A stretch of DNA of 64,000 bases from positions 124,001-188,000 of the forward strand of contig JAHPZA010000001.1 of assembly GCA_019058445.1 (NCBI GenBank). The letters run 5' to 3'. Shown one piece after another: positions 1 through 9,334 of this stretch; the first letter of the stretch is position 1; the number at the start of each line of letters is the position of its first letter. A program made the translations under genes and the position numbers. The DNA is from Promethearchaeota archaeon. GTDB taxonomy: Archaea > Asgardarchaeota > Lokiarchaeia > Sigyniarchaeales > SOKP01. The notes beneath the pieces are model-generated. The model worked only from the letters and a program-made list of their open reading frames with translations. It had not been told where the DNA came from and made no database searches.

Positions 1-2
1 CC

Positions 3-1856
3 CAAATTTATGAAATCATCTTTGACTTACATAATAAAAGAACTATTAAAAAAAGCGACAATGATACGGTATTCACTTATTTCAATAAAATTTCACCCAT
101 AAAAATTAAAAATAAAGCACCTTATTATATGGGAAGTCGCATGGGGCGTCCAGAGAAATCTGAAAGAAAGAGCATGAAAGGCATTCATACATTATTTCCT
201 TTAAGCGATAAAGTGGGAAATTCTAGACTTGTTGAGAAAGCAATGGAATTAGAAATAAAAGATGATAACAGCGAGGATAATCAAAATAAAGGTCTGAATT
301 TTGGATCCAAAGAAAAAAAAAATTTTCGAATAAATATAGATGTTTGTAGAAAAGAATGCCCTAGTTGTGGAAGAACTACAATATTCAATTTATGCCCCAA
401 ATGTAAGGTTCATACAGAACTAAGATCAATCTGTGAAAAATGTAAAAAACGATTTCCGCCAAGCGATCCTAAAGATCAGGCAAAATGCCCTCAATGTGGT
501 GAAATTTTAAAGAGTTCAAGTCAAACCCCATTTAATATTAAATCATATGTTAATTTTACTTTAAAATCGCTTCAATTACAATTTCCTAAAAAGTTAAAAG
601 GGATTTTTGGTTTAACTAATAGCTTTAAAGTTCCTGAACCTATAGAAAAGGGAATTCTCAGAGCAAAAGATGACGTTCTTGTATATAAAACAGCAGAAAT
701 TAGATATGACGCTACAGACATACCTCTTACTCATTTTAAACTAAAAGAAATTGGAACATCCATTGAACAACTCAAAGATCTAGGCTACATGACTGATTAT
801 CAAGGGAATCCTATTGATGATGAAAATCAAATAATTGAATTAAAAGTCCAAGATGTTGTACTCTCTGATGATTGTGCTGATTATTTCGTCAAGATAGCTA
901 ATTTTGTTGATGATGAATTAGAATATTTTTATAAAATGAATCGCTTTTACAATATCAATAAGAAATCAGATCTTATTGGTCACCTTGCAGTTGGTTTAGC
1001 TCCTCATACTAGTGCAGGGATAATAGGACGAATAATTGGTTTTACCCTTGCAAGATCCATTTATGCTCATCCTTATTGGCATGCCGCCAAAAGAAGAAAC
1101 TGTGATGGTGATGAAGATGGGATAATGCTCCTTTTGGATCCTCTTTTAAATTTTTCAAGACACTATTTACCAAGTAAGATTGGAGGAAGGATGGATGCTA
1201 CATTAGTAATAAGTTCACTATTAGATCCAAATGAAATAGATCCAGAAGCACATAATTTGGACACTCTTTGTCAATATCCCCTTGAGTTTTACGAAGCGAC
1301 TGAACGATATGCACCTCCTTCAGAAATAGAAAAAATAATGAACTTAATTAAGAACCGATTAGGATCTAAAGAACAATTCGAGGGAATTGGATTTAACATT
1401 CCAACCACTGATATTAATGAAGGTCCTACAATTTCCAAATACAAGATAGGAGAAATGGATGAAAAAATAGATGCGCAGTTGCATCTCGCAAAAATCATTA
1501 AAGCTGTTGAAGCGAAAAATGTGGCAAAAAAGATTTTATCCTCTCATTTTAATCCCGACATCTTAGGTAATTTGAGAAAATTTGCGGTACAGCAGTTTAG
1601 ATGCGTAAAATGTAATGAAAAATTTAGGAGACCCCCAATTTCGAACGGAGGTAAATGCCCTATCTGTGGAAATAATGTAATTTTAACGGTGAACCGTGGT
1701 GGTATTGAGAAATATATCCCCCGTGCTCTTAAACTATGCAAAGAATTTGATTTAGATAGTTACACACAACAGCGTATGGAATTAATTGAAGAATATGTTG
1801 TTAGTCTTGCGAATAATCCTAAAATCAAACAGCAAAAGTTATCGGACTTCTTTTAA
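3..1856 (+). CDS. polC: DNA polymerase D large subunit DP2, C-terminal part (5' end outside window)
   Basis: Open frame continues upstream of the listed ATG (..KIKNKAPYYMGSRMGRPEK); DP2-type catalytic motif HAAKRRNCDGDEDG and C-terminal Zn ribbons CxxC..CPxCG. Confidence 0.95.
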   Translation, partial: QIYEIIFDLHNKRTIKKSDNDTVFTYFNKISPIKIKNKAPYYMGSRMGRPEKSERKSMKGIHTLFPLSDKVGNSRLVEKAMELEIKDDNSEDNQNKGLNFGSKEKKNFRINIDVCRKECPSCGRTTIFNLCPKCKVHTELRSICEKCKKRFPPSDPKDQAKCPQCGEILKSSSQTPFNIKSYVNFTLKSLQLQFPKKLKGIFGLTNSFKVPEPIEKGILRAKDDVLVYKTAEIRYDATDIPLTHFKLKEIGTSIEQLKDLGYMTDYQGNPIDDENQIIELKVQDVVLSDDCADYFVKIANFVDDELEYFYKMNRFYNINKKSDLIGHLAVGLAPHTSAGIIGRIIGFTLARSIYAHPYWHAAKRRNCDGDEDGIMLLLDPLLNFSRHYLPSKIGGRMDATLVISSLLDPNEIDPEAHNLDTLCQYPLEFYEATERYAPPSEIEKIMNLIKNRLGSKEQFEGIGFNIPTTDINEGPTISKYKIGEMDEKIDAQLHLAKIIKAVEAKNVAKKILSSHFNPDILGNLRKFAVQQFRCVKCNEKFRRPPISNGGKCPICGNNVILTVNRGGIEKYIPRALKLCKEFDLDSYTQQRMELIEEYVVSLANNPKIKQQKLSDFF

Positions 1857-1880
1857 TTTTAAGAGAGAAATTTCTATACA

Positions 1881-3242
1881 TTACATAAATCTATTGCTTA
1901 AAACAGGAGAGCCTACTCTTTGATGCATTCTTCTTCCAGTTGTCCTAAAGATACCGGGCTTACTCTCATTATTTAATAACTTTAAAGATTCAACCATGGT
2001 AAGAAGATCATCTAGATCGTCAAGATATTCTGGATCTCTTTCAGCGCTAATTATTTGTTGTGATAAATCGTCATCATCTGACGTATTAGTCTCTAAAATT
2101 TTAATCCTCTTAGATTTTATATTATATCCCATTTGACCTCCACCCCACGGTGAGTAGTTTTGTTGATAAAGATAGGTAGTGATGTCGGGAGCAAAAGGAA
2201 AAGGATAAGTCCAACAGGAAGCATGAGCCCATAAAATCTGTCCACTTCTATGATTTGCTATATCATGTATAATTTCATCCGAATGAATTTCATTTAGATC
2301 ATAAGCTACAATCAGGCCCTCTGTATTTGTATCAACTTCATTCCAAATTTTAAAAGGTTTTTTAAAAATTTCTGAAGTGGCCAGTGCCAGTATTCGACTA
2401 GAACGGTCTGGTAAGGACAATATACAGGGTACTTCAATTTTAGCCTTGTCTATTACACTTTTTAATCTGTCAATTCCTTGACGACATAAGGAATAGGAAT
2501 CAGAAATATAAGCATAGCGTCCATTCATTTCATCATCTATTCCATAGGGAGATAGATGTAGCAGAATTGAACCATTAAGAACCATATGCCATCCACGTAA
2601 ATCTGTATTATCTAATGAGCGAGAAGTTTTCAAGGTTGATGCTCTTGTTATCATTCCTTTTAAGGAATTTACCATAAATTGAATATCCATATCTTGACTA
2701 TCTTGAATAGTAAGAAGAAGTTTCTTGGTTTCATCAATGTTGCCTGTCATTATTCTATTAAATCCTAATAAGTACCTACAAAATTCACTAGTTTCAAGTA
2801 CTTCCTTTGCTTCAGTTAATAAATTACAAGCCTCTTGGTTCATCATCATAAATTCTAAATTCACCACTAGCTCAGATAAGATTTTTTCATCTTGAGGTTT
2901 TATTTTATTTGCTCTTGATAAAAAAGTAGCTGCAATACCATGAGCACTTTCCTCATATAAGTAATATGCGAGGTCATATAATGCATCGATATCATTCGGA
3001 TTTTCACGAACATTTTTCACCAAATCCCCCCAATCATCACCAATTAGTTCTCGAGTAATCTTTTCGAATAACTCGATTACATCACCCCATACAGTTTCAA
3101 GATAAAAATAACCCGGATAATCAAGAATCTCTCTAATATTTGAGTATGCGTCTTGTAACTTTTTTTGTTTCAGATTTTTTAAAAAAGCTCCTCTGATTTG
3201 CTTATATTCTTCTGGAAATTTTACATTGGTATCTTTAGACAT
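1881..3242 (-). CDS. TPR-like repeat protein of unknown function
   Basis: 453 aa ORF, helical repeat character in N-terminal half (YDLAYYLYEESAHGIAATFLSRANKIKPQ). Confidence 0.75.
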   Translation of the reverse strand: MSKDTNVKFPEEYKQIRGAFLKNLKQKKLQDAYSNIREILDYPGYFYLETVWGDVIELFEKITRELIGDDWGDLVKNVRENPNDIDALYDLAYYLYEESAHGIAATFLSRANKIKPQDEKILSELVVNLEFMMMNQEACNLLTEAKEVLETSEFCRYLLGFNRIMTGNIDETKKLLLTIQDSQDMDIQFMVNSLKGMITRASTLKTSRSLDNTDLRGWHMVLNGSILLHLSPYGIDDEMNGRYAYISDSYSLCRQGIDRLKSVIDKAKIEVPCILSLPDRSSRILALATSEIFKKPFKIWNEVDTNTEGLIVAYDLNEIHSDEIIHDIANHRSGQILWAHASCWTYPFPFAPDITTYLYQQNYSPWGGGQMGYNIKSKRIKILETNTSDDDDLSQQIISAERDPEYLDDLDDLLTMVESLKLLNNESKPGIFRTTGRRMHQRVGSPVLSNRFM

Positions 3243-3437
3243 TTCTATCTATTTATTTTTTCAAATCATGTATAGCAATAACATTCTTCAATTTTGATAG
3301 TAAAGGTTTGTTCATTTAAAATTTTAGCAATTTTACTACTGCAATTTTGTTAAAAAAATATCCCCAATTTGCTTATATAAATGAATTATTGATAACAGAG
3401 AACGTTTAAGAAATTTTTTTAGAATAACTGTGAAAAA

Positions 3438-3552
3438 TGTAGGAGGGGGGATTTGAACCCCCGAAGGACTATTCCACTAGAGCCTCAGTCTAGCGCCGTA
3501 GACCAGGTTGCCATAGCTTACCATTAGGTTCAGCTATCTTGGCAACTCCTAC
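3438..3552 (-). tRNA. tRNA-Leu(GAG) with ~30 nt intron in the D-arm (intron approx 3508..3537)
   Basis: Acceptor GTAGGAG/CTCCTAC, anticodon arm CTAGA-CTGAGGC-TCTAG, type II variable arm, T-arm GGGGG-TTCAAAT-CCCCC; removing 30 nt gives canonical TTGCCAAG|CCTGGTC D-arm; HBh' fold GCCA/TGGC + TAGCT/AGCTA with bulges AG^A and AA^C. Confidence 0.9.
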
Positions 3553-3674
3553 CCTACTCCTACTTTAATCGAAATATTTTCTTTACTATCTTTGATATTA
3601 AAATTATAAAATTATAGAAATTTTATATTCTTTATTATCTTTTAATATTGAACTAATCATATTAATGATAGGTT

Positions 3675-4469
3675 ATGTCAAAATTAGAAACTATTATTCT
3701 AGAAATAGAGGAATCTGAAAATTATGCAATAATCTATTTGAATCGTCCCGATCAATTAAATGCTTTAAATTTTCAGTTAGCTGAGGATTTCTATTCTGTG
3801 ATGGAAACAATTGCCAGAAATGAAACCATCCGAAGTATAGTTATTACTGGGAAAGGTAATGCGTTTTGTGCTGGAGGTGATTTAGGGGCCTTTAAAAAGG
3901 CAGAAGAACCGGATACGTTTTTGTTCGATTTAGCCACGATTTTCCATAAGGGGATAAAACTGTTGAAAACATTAAACGCTCCATCAATCGCAGCGGTAAA
4001 TGGTGCGTGTTTTGGAGTTGGGTTGAGTTTAGCGTGTGCCTGTGATTTAAGAATATGTTCCGAAAAAGCTAAATTTGGGGTTGCTTTTACAAGTGTTGGT
4101 CTTTCTCCTGATTCTTCACTGACCTTTCATCTACCTAAGATAGTTGGGTTACCACTAGCAAATGAAATGGCAATCTTAAATAGAATTCTAAATGCTAATG
4201 AAGCGATTAAATTTAATTTAGTTTCAAAAGTCACCCCTGAAGATTTGTTATTAGAAGAGGTAAAAGGAATTGCTAAAAAAGTTAGTCAGGGACCAACAAT
4301 GGCCTATGGGAGTACGAAAAAATTATTCACAATGTCATTTTCTAATGATTTGGAATCTCAACTGAATCAAGAAATAATAAATATCAAAAAAAACGCGATT
4401 TCAGAAGATTTTCAAGAAGGTGTCAATTCGTTCTTTGAAAAGCGAAAGCCAGATTTCAAGGGAAGGTAA
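3675..4469 (+). CDS. enoyl-CoA hydratase/isomerase family protein
   Basis: Crotonase fold signatures NRPDQLNALNFQL, GKGNAFCAGGDL, NGACFGVGLSLA. Confidence 0.93.
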   Translation: MSKLETIILEIEESENYAIIYLNRPDQLNALNFQLAEDFYSVMETIARNETIRSIVITGKGNAFCAGGDLGAFKKAEEPDTFLFDLATIFHKGIKLLKTLNAPSIAAVNGACFGVGLSLACACDLRICSEKAKFGVAFTSVGLSPDSSLTFHLPKIVGLPLANEMAILNRILNANEAIKFNLVSKVTPEDLLLEEVKGIAKKVSQGPTMAYGSTKKLFTMSFSNDLESQLNQEIINIKKNAISEDFQEGVNSFFEKRKPDFKGR

Positions 4470-4693
4470 TAAATAAGGAAAAATTGCTAATTTTTACTAA
4501 ATCTAGGTTCATAAAGACTAATTTAGGTAATAATTTACAAAGAATTCTGATAAATTCATTAAGGGTCAATTTTTTTCAAAACATAAAGGTTAAATTCCTA
4601 TATTTTTTATTTTAAAGAGGACAAATGAATTAAATAGATTAATAAATTCTAATATTATAAATCATAAAAATCACAAAATATCGGTATTGATTC

Positions 4694-5710
4694 GTGAGTG
4701 TTGATAGAAAAAGATTAGACGCTTTATTAAAATGGTATAAACAAGAAGTCGGTAAGGATCTCATTGCAGCGATTATAGTAAATCGAGAAGGTTTGGTTAT
4801 GGAAGCGATCTCGGGGAGTTCGGATAATAAAGCAATTGATGAAGAGATTGTAGGTGGTGTGAGCGCTTTAGTAGAGCCTGTACTCAATAGAATCACTAAA
4901 GAGTTTAGTTCTGGTGCTTTTGGAACTGGAACATTTGACACCGAAGAGTATAGATTAATTTTTTGTGAAGCTGGACCAGAATCTATATTCGTAACTGTTC
5001 TAGATAGCATGGGGATGGTTGATCCCGTTTTTCCATATGCTTACTTAGCAGCAGAAAAAATTGCTCGAATCTTTGATGGGCGCACAGTCAGTCCCGTTAT
5101 ACCTAAAATTATTACAGGTAGAGCAGCAAGTCAAATTGAGCGAAAAATTGATAAAATTCAAAAACTTAAAATAAAATCTGGAGAATATGCTTTTAAATTG
5201 GTCCTAGGCGGTGATGGATCTGTTGGTAAGACGAGCATGGTACACCGTTTTGTAGAAGATATATTCCATGTGGATTATAAATCAACGATCGGAACGTCTA
5301 TAATGAAAAAAGAATGTAAATTTGAGGGATTAGAATCAAAAGTTCGGTTTGTCATATGGGATTTAGCAGGACAGTCTCAATTTAAACGAGTGAGACAAAC
5401 CTATGTTGCCAATGCGGAAGCAGGAATTTTAGTGTTTGATGTGACAAGAAGAGAGACTTATGATAATGTGAAGCTCTGGTATGATGAAACAGTTAAAGAA
5501 GCACAAGGTATTACCTTAATTTTAGTCGGTAATAAAATTGACTTAACCGATTCAAGACAAGTTTCAAAAGAAGAGGGGGAAGCATTAGCTAATCAGTTAG
5601 GATTAAGCTATATCGAGACCTCTGCTAAGACTGGTGAAAATATAGAAGACGCTTTTAAAATGCTCGCTTTAAATATAATAAAAATTTATGTTGAAGCAAT
5701 TGAAGTATAA
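4694..5710 (+). CDS. Roadblock/LC7-like domain fused to Ras-superfamily small GTPase
   Basis: GTG start; N-terminal ~130 aa roadblock-like; C-terminal GGDGSVGKTSM (G1), WDLAGQ (G3), VGNKIDL (G4), ETSAKTG (G5). Confidence 0.88.
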   Translation: MSVDRKRLDALLKWYKQEVGKDLIAAIIVNREGLVMEAISGSSDNKAIDEEIVGGVSALVEPVLNRITKEFSSGAFGTGTFDTEEYRLIFCEAGPESIFVTVLDSMGMVDPVFPYAYLAAEKIARIFDGRTVSPVIPKIITGRAASQIERKIDKIQKLKIKSGEYAFKLVLGGDGSVGKTSMVHRFVEDIFHVDYKSTIGTSIMKKECKFEGLESKVRFVIWDLAGQSQFKRVRQTYVANAEAGILVFDVTRRETYDNVKLWYDETVKEAQGITLILVGNKIDLTDSRQVSKEEGEALANQLGLSYIETSAKTGENIEDAFKMLALNIIKIYVEAIEV

Positions 5711-5812
5711 AGCCTCTGGGGGGACTTGAACCCCCGGCCGAATCATCCAATCGAATGTATTAATCGATCAATTGATTACGAATCAATCGCTCTACCACTA
5801 AGCCACAGAGGC
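5711..5812 (-). tRNA. tRNA-Thr(CGT) with ~31 nt intron between anticodon stem and T-arm (approx 5740..5770)
   Basis: Acceptor GCCTCTG/CAGAGGC, D-arm GCTTAGTGGTAGAGC, anticodon arm ATTGA-TTCGTAA-TCAAT, T-arm GGGGG-TTCAAGT-CCCCC; removing 31 nt leaves a normal 4-nt variable loop GGCC; H helix ATCA/TGAT with bulges AT^T and TC^G. Confidence 0.87.
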
Positions 5813-5864
5813 AATAAATATAGCTTATTAATTATAAATCATACAGAATTTTAAATTTTTTCTA

Positions 5865-6881
5865 ATGAATAATAATCCTCAGATAGGGAATATTGGAGAA
5901 TTTGAATTAATAAAACTAATTGAAGATCTGGTTTCAAAAAAAACTGGAAAAGAATTATTAAGAGATGATTCTTTTTTTTTTTCCCATCGTAATGAAGAAG
6001 TAGATAAAGATGTAATCCTAAATTCTGATATGCTTGTGTCCACGACAGATATACCTCCTCAAATGAATTTTTATCAAATGGGGCGTAAATCTGTTATTAT
6101 GAATATTAGTGATTTAATCGTAAAAGGCGTCAAACCAAGGGGAATTATCATCTCTTTGGGGTTACCAAAAGAACTTAAGAGAGAGGATTTTATTAATTTA
6201 ATGCTAGGAATTATTGATTGTACCCTGAATTTTAATATTGAGTATATCGGTGGAGATCTCAATGAGACGATAGAAATTATCATAAATCCAACTACTTTTG
6301 GTTTTAAGGCCCCTTCCGCTATAATTTTCAGAAAGGGGATGAAATCAGGTGATATACTTATAACTAACAATAAATTTGGCTTAACCGGCGTTGGTTTTGA
6401 TCTTCTTTTGAATAAAAACATGGATCTGAAAGACATTACGAATTATAAACGTTCTGTAATGAGTGTATTGGAGCCTAAAATACCTGGAAATGAAGCATTA
6501 ATTTTATCTGAACATAATTTAGCTACATCGAGCATTGATTCTTCTGATGGTCTTGCCAAATCGTTAAGAGATTTAATATTATCTAATCCTGATTATGGCT
6601 TTGAGATTGATTTTACTGAAGAACTAATAGATCCAGAAGCCCTAATTTATTCTCAAGAATTTGATGTTCCTTTAGAAACACTTGTGTTTAATGGAGGTGA
6701 AGAATTTAATCATTTATTTACTATTAATCCAAAAAGCTTTAATGCTGCTCAAAAAATAATTAATGCGCAAGGGGGGCAAATCTTTAAAATTGGAAAGGTG
6801 ATTTCAGAAGAAAAGATTTATTTTTTAAAAGAAAATGAAAAACTTGAATTAAAAAGTCATGGATTTGAACATTTTAAATAA
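5865..6881 (+). CDS. thiL: thiamine-monophosphate kinase / AIR synthase-related protein
   Basis: ThiL/PurM family pattern: DMLVSTTDIPPQMNFYQMGRKSVIMNISDL, SIDSSDGLAKSL. Confidence 0.85.
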   Translation: MNNNPQIGNIGEFELIKLIEDLVSKKTGKELLRDDSFFFSHRNEEVDKDVILNSDMLVSTTDIPPQMNFYQMGRKSVIMNISDLIVKGVKPRGIIISLGLPKELKREDFINLMLGIIDCTLNFNIEYIGGDLNETIEIIINPTTFGFKAPSAIIFRKGMKSGDILITNNKFGLTGVGFDLLLNKNMDLKDITNYKRSVMSVLEPKIPGNEALILSEHNLATSSIDSSDGLAKSLRDLILSNPDYGFEIDFTEELIDPEALIYSQEFDVPLETLVFNGGEEFNHLFTINPKSFNAAQKIINAQGGQIFKIGKVISEEKIYFLKENEKLELKSHGFEHFK

Positions 6882-7024
6882 TTTTTTACTATAGAAGAGT
6901 TCAAGCAATTTGCTAGTTTTATTAGACACAGAAAAAGTTTTATATTATTATAGATTTAAACTATTACAATTTTACCCTTTAATTAATTTTTAAAATAACG
7001 ATAATGTTTAAATTTTATGTTTAA

Positions 7025-7127
7025 GGGCCATTAGCGCAGAAAAACCGCAATTCGCGTTTTTTGCGTAAGCAGGTAGCGCAGCAGGCTTTTAACCTGAAGG
7101 TCGTGGGTTCGATTCCCACATGGCCCG
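7025..7127 (+). tRNA. tRNA-Lys(TTT) with ~29 nt intron in the D-loop (approx 7040..7068)
   Basis: GGGCCAT/ATGGCCC acceptor, anticodon loop CTTTTAA, T-arm GTGGG-TTCGATT-CCCAC; D-stem GCGC..GCGC interrupted by a hairpin-forming AAAAACCGCAATTCGCGTTTTTTGCGTAA. Confidence 0.9.
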
Positions 7128-7245
7128 TGATTTTCTTTTATTTTTTATGATATTTTAGATTGTTAACAGCACACAAAAATAACAAAAATAAAATTCAATT
7201 CTACCCTACTTTTAATATATACGAATCGTCTCATAATTCTTGAAT

Positions 7246-8253
7246 ATGGAAAATTCCGAATTTAAGCTTCCATCAGATGAGTCAGAGCAACTTTTAATTA
7301 AATCACAAGAAAATTCTAATCCTGACTATGGATGTGAACCAGAAAAGCGAGATATTAAAACTCATCTTGAATATGGGGTTATTAATCTAGACAAACCCAG
7401 TGGACCAACTAGTCATGAAGTTGTTTCTTGGGTTCGTAAAATTCTTGGAATTTCAAATGCGGGTCATGGGGGGACATTAGATCCAAAAGTTACTGGCGTG
7501 TTACCATGTGCACTTGGAAAAGCAACACGAGTTCTATCAGCACTATTGACTGCTGGAAAAGAATATGTAGGGGTAATGACTTTACATTCTACTGAACCAA
7601 GTAAAAAAGTGGAATCTGTTTTTAAAGTATTTACCAATAAAATTTATCAACGCCCTCCTTTAAAATCTTCTGTTGCTCGAAAATTAAGAATTAGGGAAAT
7701 TTATTATCTTAAATTATTAGAACTTAAAGATAATCGTGTACTATTCCGAGTAGGATGCGAAGCAGGAACCTATATTAGAAAATTATGTTTTGATATCGGT
7801 GAGGCACTCTGTTCAGGGGCTCATATGCTTGAATTAAGACGTACGAAAGTGGGTAATTTTAAGGAAGAAACAAATTTACAAACACTTCAAAATTTAAAAG
7901 ATGCTTATACTATTTATCAAACAGAGGGAGAGGAGTATTATTTACGAAAAATAATTTCTCCTATGGAAAAAATGGTGGAACATTTACCGAAGATTTTTGT
8001 GAGAGATACTGCGGTTGATGCGCTTTGTCATGGAGCAGATTTAGCTGCAGCTGGCGTTTGTTATATCGACGCGAGAATAAACCATAAAATGTTAATAGCA
8101 TATATGACACTTAAGAAAGAACTTATCGGATTTGGTATTGCACAGAAAAAGGCAATGGATATTTATAAAGCTAAATCGGGAATTATGGCTAAGACGAAAA
8201 AAATTTTTATGGAACGTGGCGTGTACCCTCGATGGAGTGAAAAAAACAAGTAA
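7246..8253 (+). CDS. cbf5: tRNA/rRNA pseudouridine synthase Cbf5 (TruB family, C-terminal PUA)
   Basis: GVINLDKPSGPTSHEVVSWVRKILGISNAGHGGTLDPKVTGVLP is the Cbf5 catalytic block; start ATG 7246 or TTG 7240. Confidence 0.96.
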   Translation: MENSEFKLPSDESEQLLIKSQENSNPDYGCEPEKRDIKTHLEYGVINLDKPSGPTSHEVVSWVRKILGISNAGHGGTLDPKVTGVLPCALGKATRVLSALLTAGKEYVGVMTLHSTEPSKKVESVFKVFTNKIYQRPPLKSSVARKLRIREIYYLKLLELKDNRVLFRVGCEAGTYIRKLCFDIGEALCSGAHMLELRRTKVGNFKEETNLQTLQNLKDAYTIYQTEGEEYYLRKIISPMEKMVEHLPKIFVRDTAVDALCHGADLAAAGVCYIDARINHKMLIAYMTLKKELIGFGIAQKKAMDIYKAKSGIMAKTKKIFMERGVYPRWSEKNK

Positions 8254-8280
8254 ACTAAGATAATTTAATGCATTGAGATT

Positions 8281-8940
8281 ATGAATCAAAAAAATCAGCA
8301 TTATTCAACTGAATATCCAGATGTAAAATTAAAGATCTACACGATATCTGAAAGCTTACGAAGACATCTTTATATATTTAAAACCGCGACTGGTGTGTTT
8401 TCTTTTAAGAAAATTGATTTAGGAACACAGATATTAATCGAGAATATGACAATTCCTAAAAATCCTAGCGTTTTATTAGATTTAGGATGCGGATATGGCC
8501 CAATAGGAATTGTTTTAGGATATGAATCTCCCTTAAGTCAGATTTTCTTCATAGATATTAATAAACGAGCAACCTGGTGTTCAAAGCAAAATATTAAGAT
8601 TAATTTTCCGGAGAATAGGAATCGGTTTAAGGTACTAACAGGGAATTACCTTGAACCAGTAATAAAAAAGAGTATAAAGTTCGATGGAATATTTATGAAT
8701 CCTCCTATAAGAAAGGGAAGAGCAGAATTTCTAAAAATACTTAATGAAGCTCTAAACGTCTTAAAACCAAATGGATTTTTTCAATTTGTAATTAGAAAAA
8801 AAATGGGGGCTTCTTATATAGAAAACTTTATTAATAAAAATTTTCCGAGAAATAAATATAGTTTTAATATTTTATGTAAAAGAAGTGGCTATTGGGTTTT
8901 CAATCTTATGTTAAATACAGCATTTTCTGATGAAAATTAA
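8281..8940 (+). CDS. RsmC-like class I SAM-dependent methyltransferase
   Basis: VLLDLGCGYGPIGIVLG and downstream MNPPIRKG motif. Confidence 0.88.
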   Translation: MNQKNQHYSTEYPDVKLKIYTISESLRRHLYIFKTATGVFSFKKIDLGTQILIENMTIPKNPSVLLDLGCGYGPIGIVLGYESPLSQIFFIDINKRATWCSKQNIKINFPENRNRFKVLTGNYLEPVIKKSIKFDGIFMNPPIRKGRAEFLKILNEALNVLKPNGFFQFVIRKKMGASYIENFINKNFPRNKYSFNILCKRSGYWVFNLMLNTAFSDEN

Positions 8941-8978
8941 AAACGTGTTAAGAAAAAATCGTAAAATTTTTTACGAAA

Positions 8979-8995
8979 GCGAAATTATTTATAAA
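8979..8995 (+). promoter_or_regulatory. putative BRE/TATA promoter of rpoH-rpoB
   Basis: gcgaaa followed by tttataaa ~30 nt upstream of the TTG start at 9026, as expected for a nearly leaderless archaeal mRNA. Confidence 0.45.
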
Positions 8996-9025
8996 TAATT
9001 TGGAACTTTAAGAGGAATTATTTTT

Positions 9026-9283
9026 TTGACCAAGAAAAAAAAAATCGACGTATTATTACACGAACTTGTTCCGAAACATAAACTTTTAACTAAGAAAGAA
9101 ACATCTGATCTCTTAGAGAAATATCAAATCAGCGTTATTGATTTACCACAGATATTTGAAAAAGATCCGGTTGCAATTGCTATTGGAGCAAAGGAGGGCG
9201 ATGTAGTAAAGATTATACGTGATTCAAATACTACAGTAAAGACAATAAACTATTTTCGATATGTTAAAAAAGAAAAAGCCTAA
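9026..9283 (+). CDS. rpoH: DNA-directed RNA polymerase subunit H (Rpb5 C-terminal homologue)
   Basis: LVPKHKLLTKKETSDLLEKY...LPQIFEKDPVAIAIGAKEGDVVKIIR; immediately 5' of rpoB. Confidence 0.95.
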   Translation: MTKKKKIDVLLHELVPKHKLLTKKETSDLLEKYQISVIDLPQIFEKDPVAIAIGAKEGDVVKIIRDSNTTVKTINYFRYVKKEKA

Positions 9284-9334
9284 AAGAAGTTCTTTTTATA
9301 TAAATTCAAAGTAATAGTTGGTGTAAATTAAAAT

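Noticed and set aside
4639-5010. Minus-strand 123-aa ORF opposite the Roadblock-Ras gene
   Set aside because: Antisense ORF with atypical composition; the sense frame has clear conserved domains
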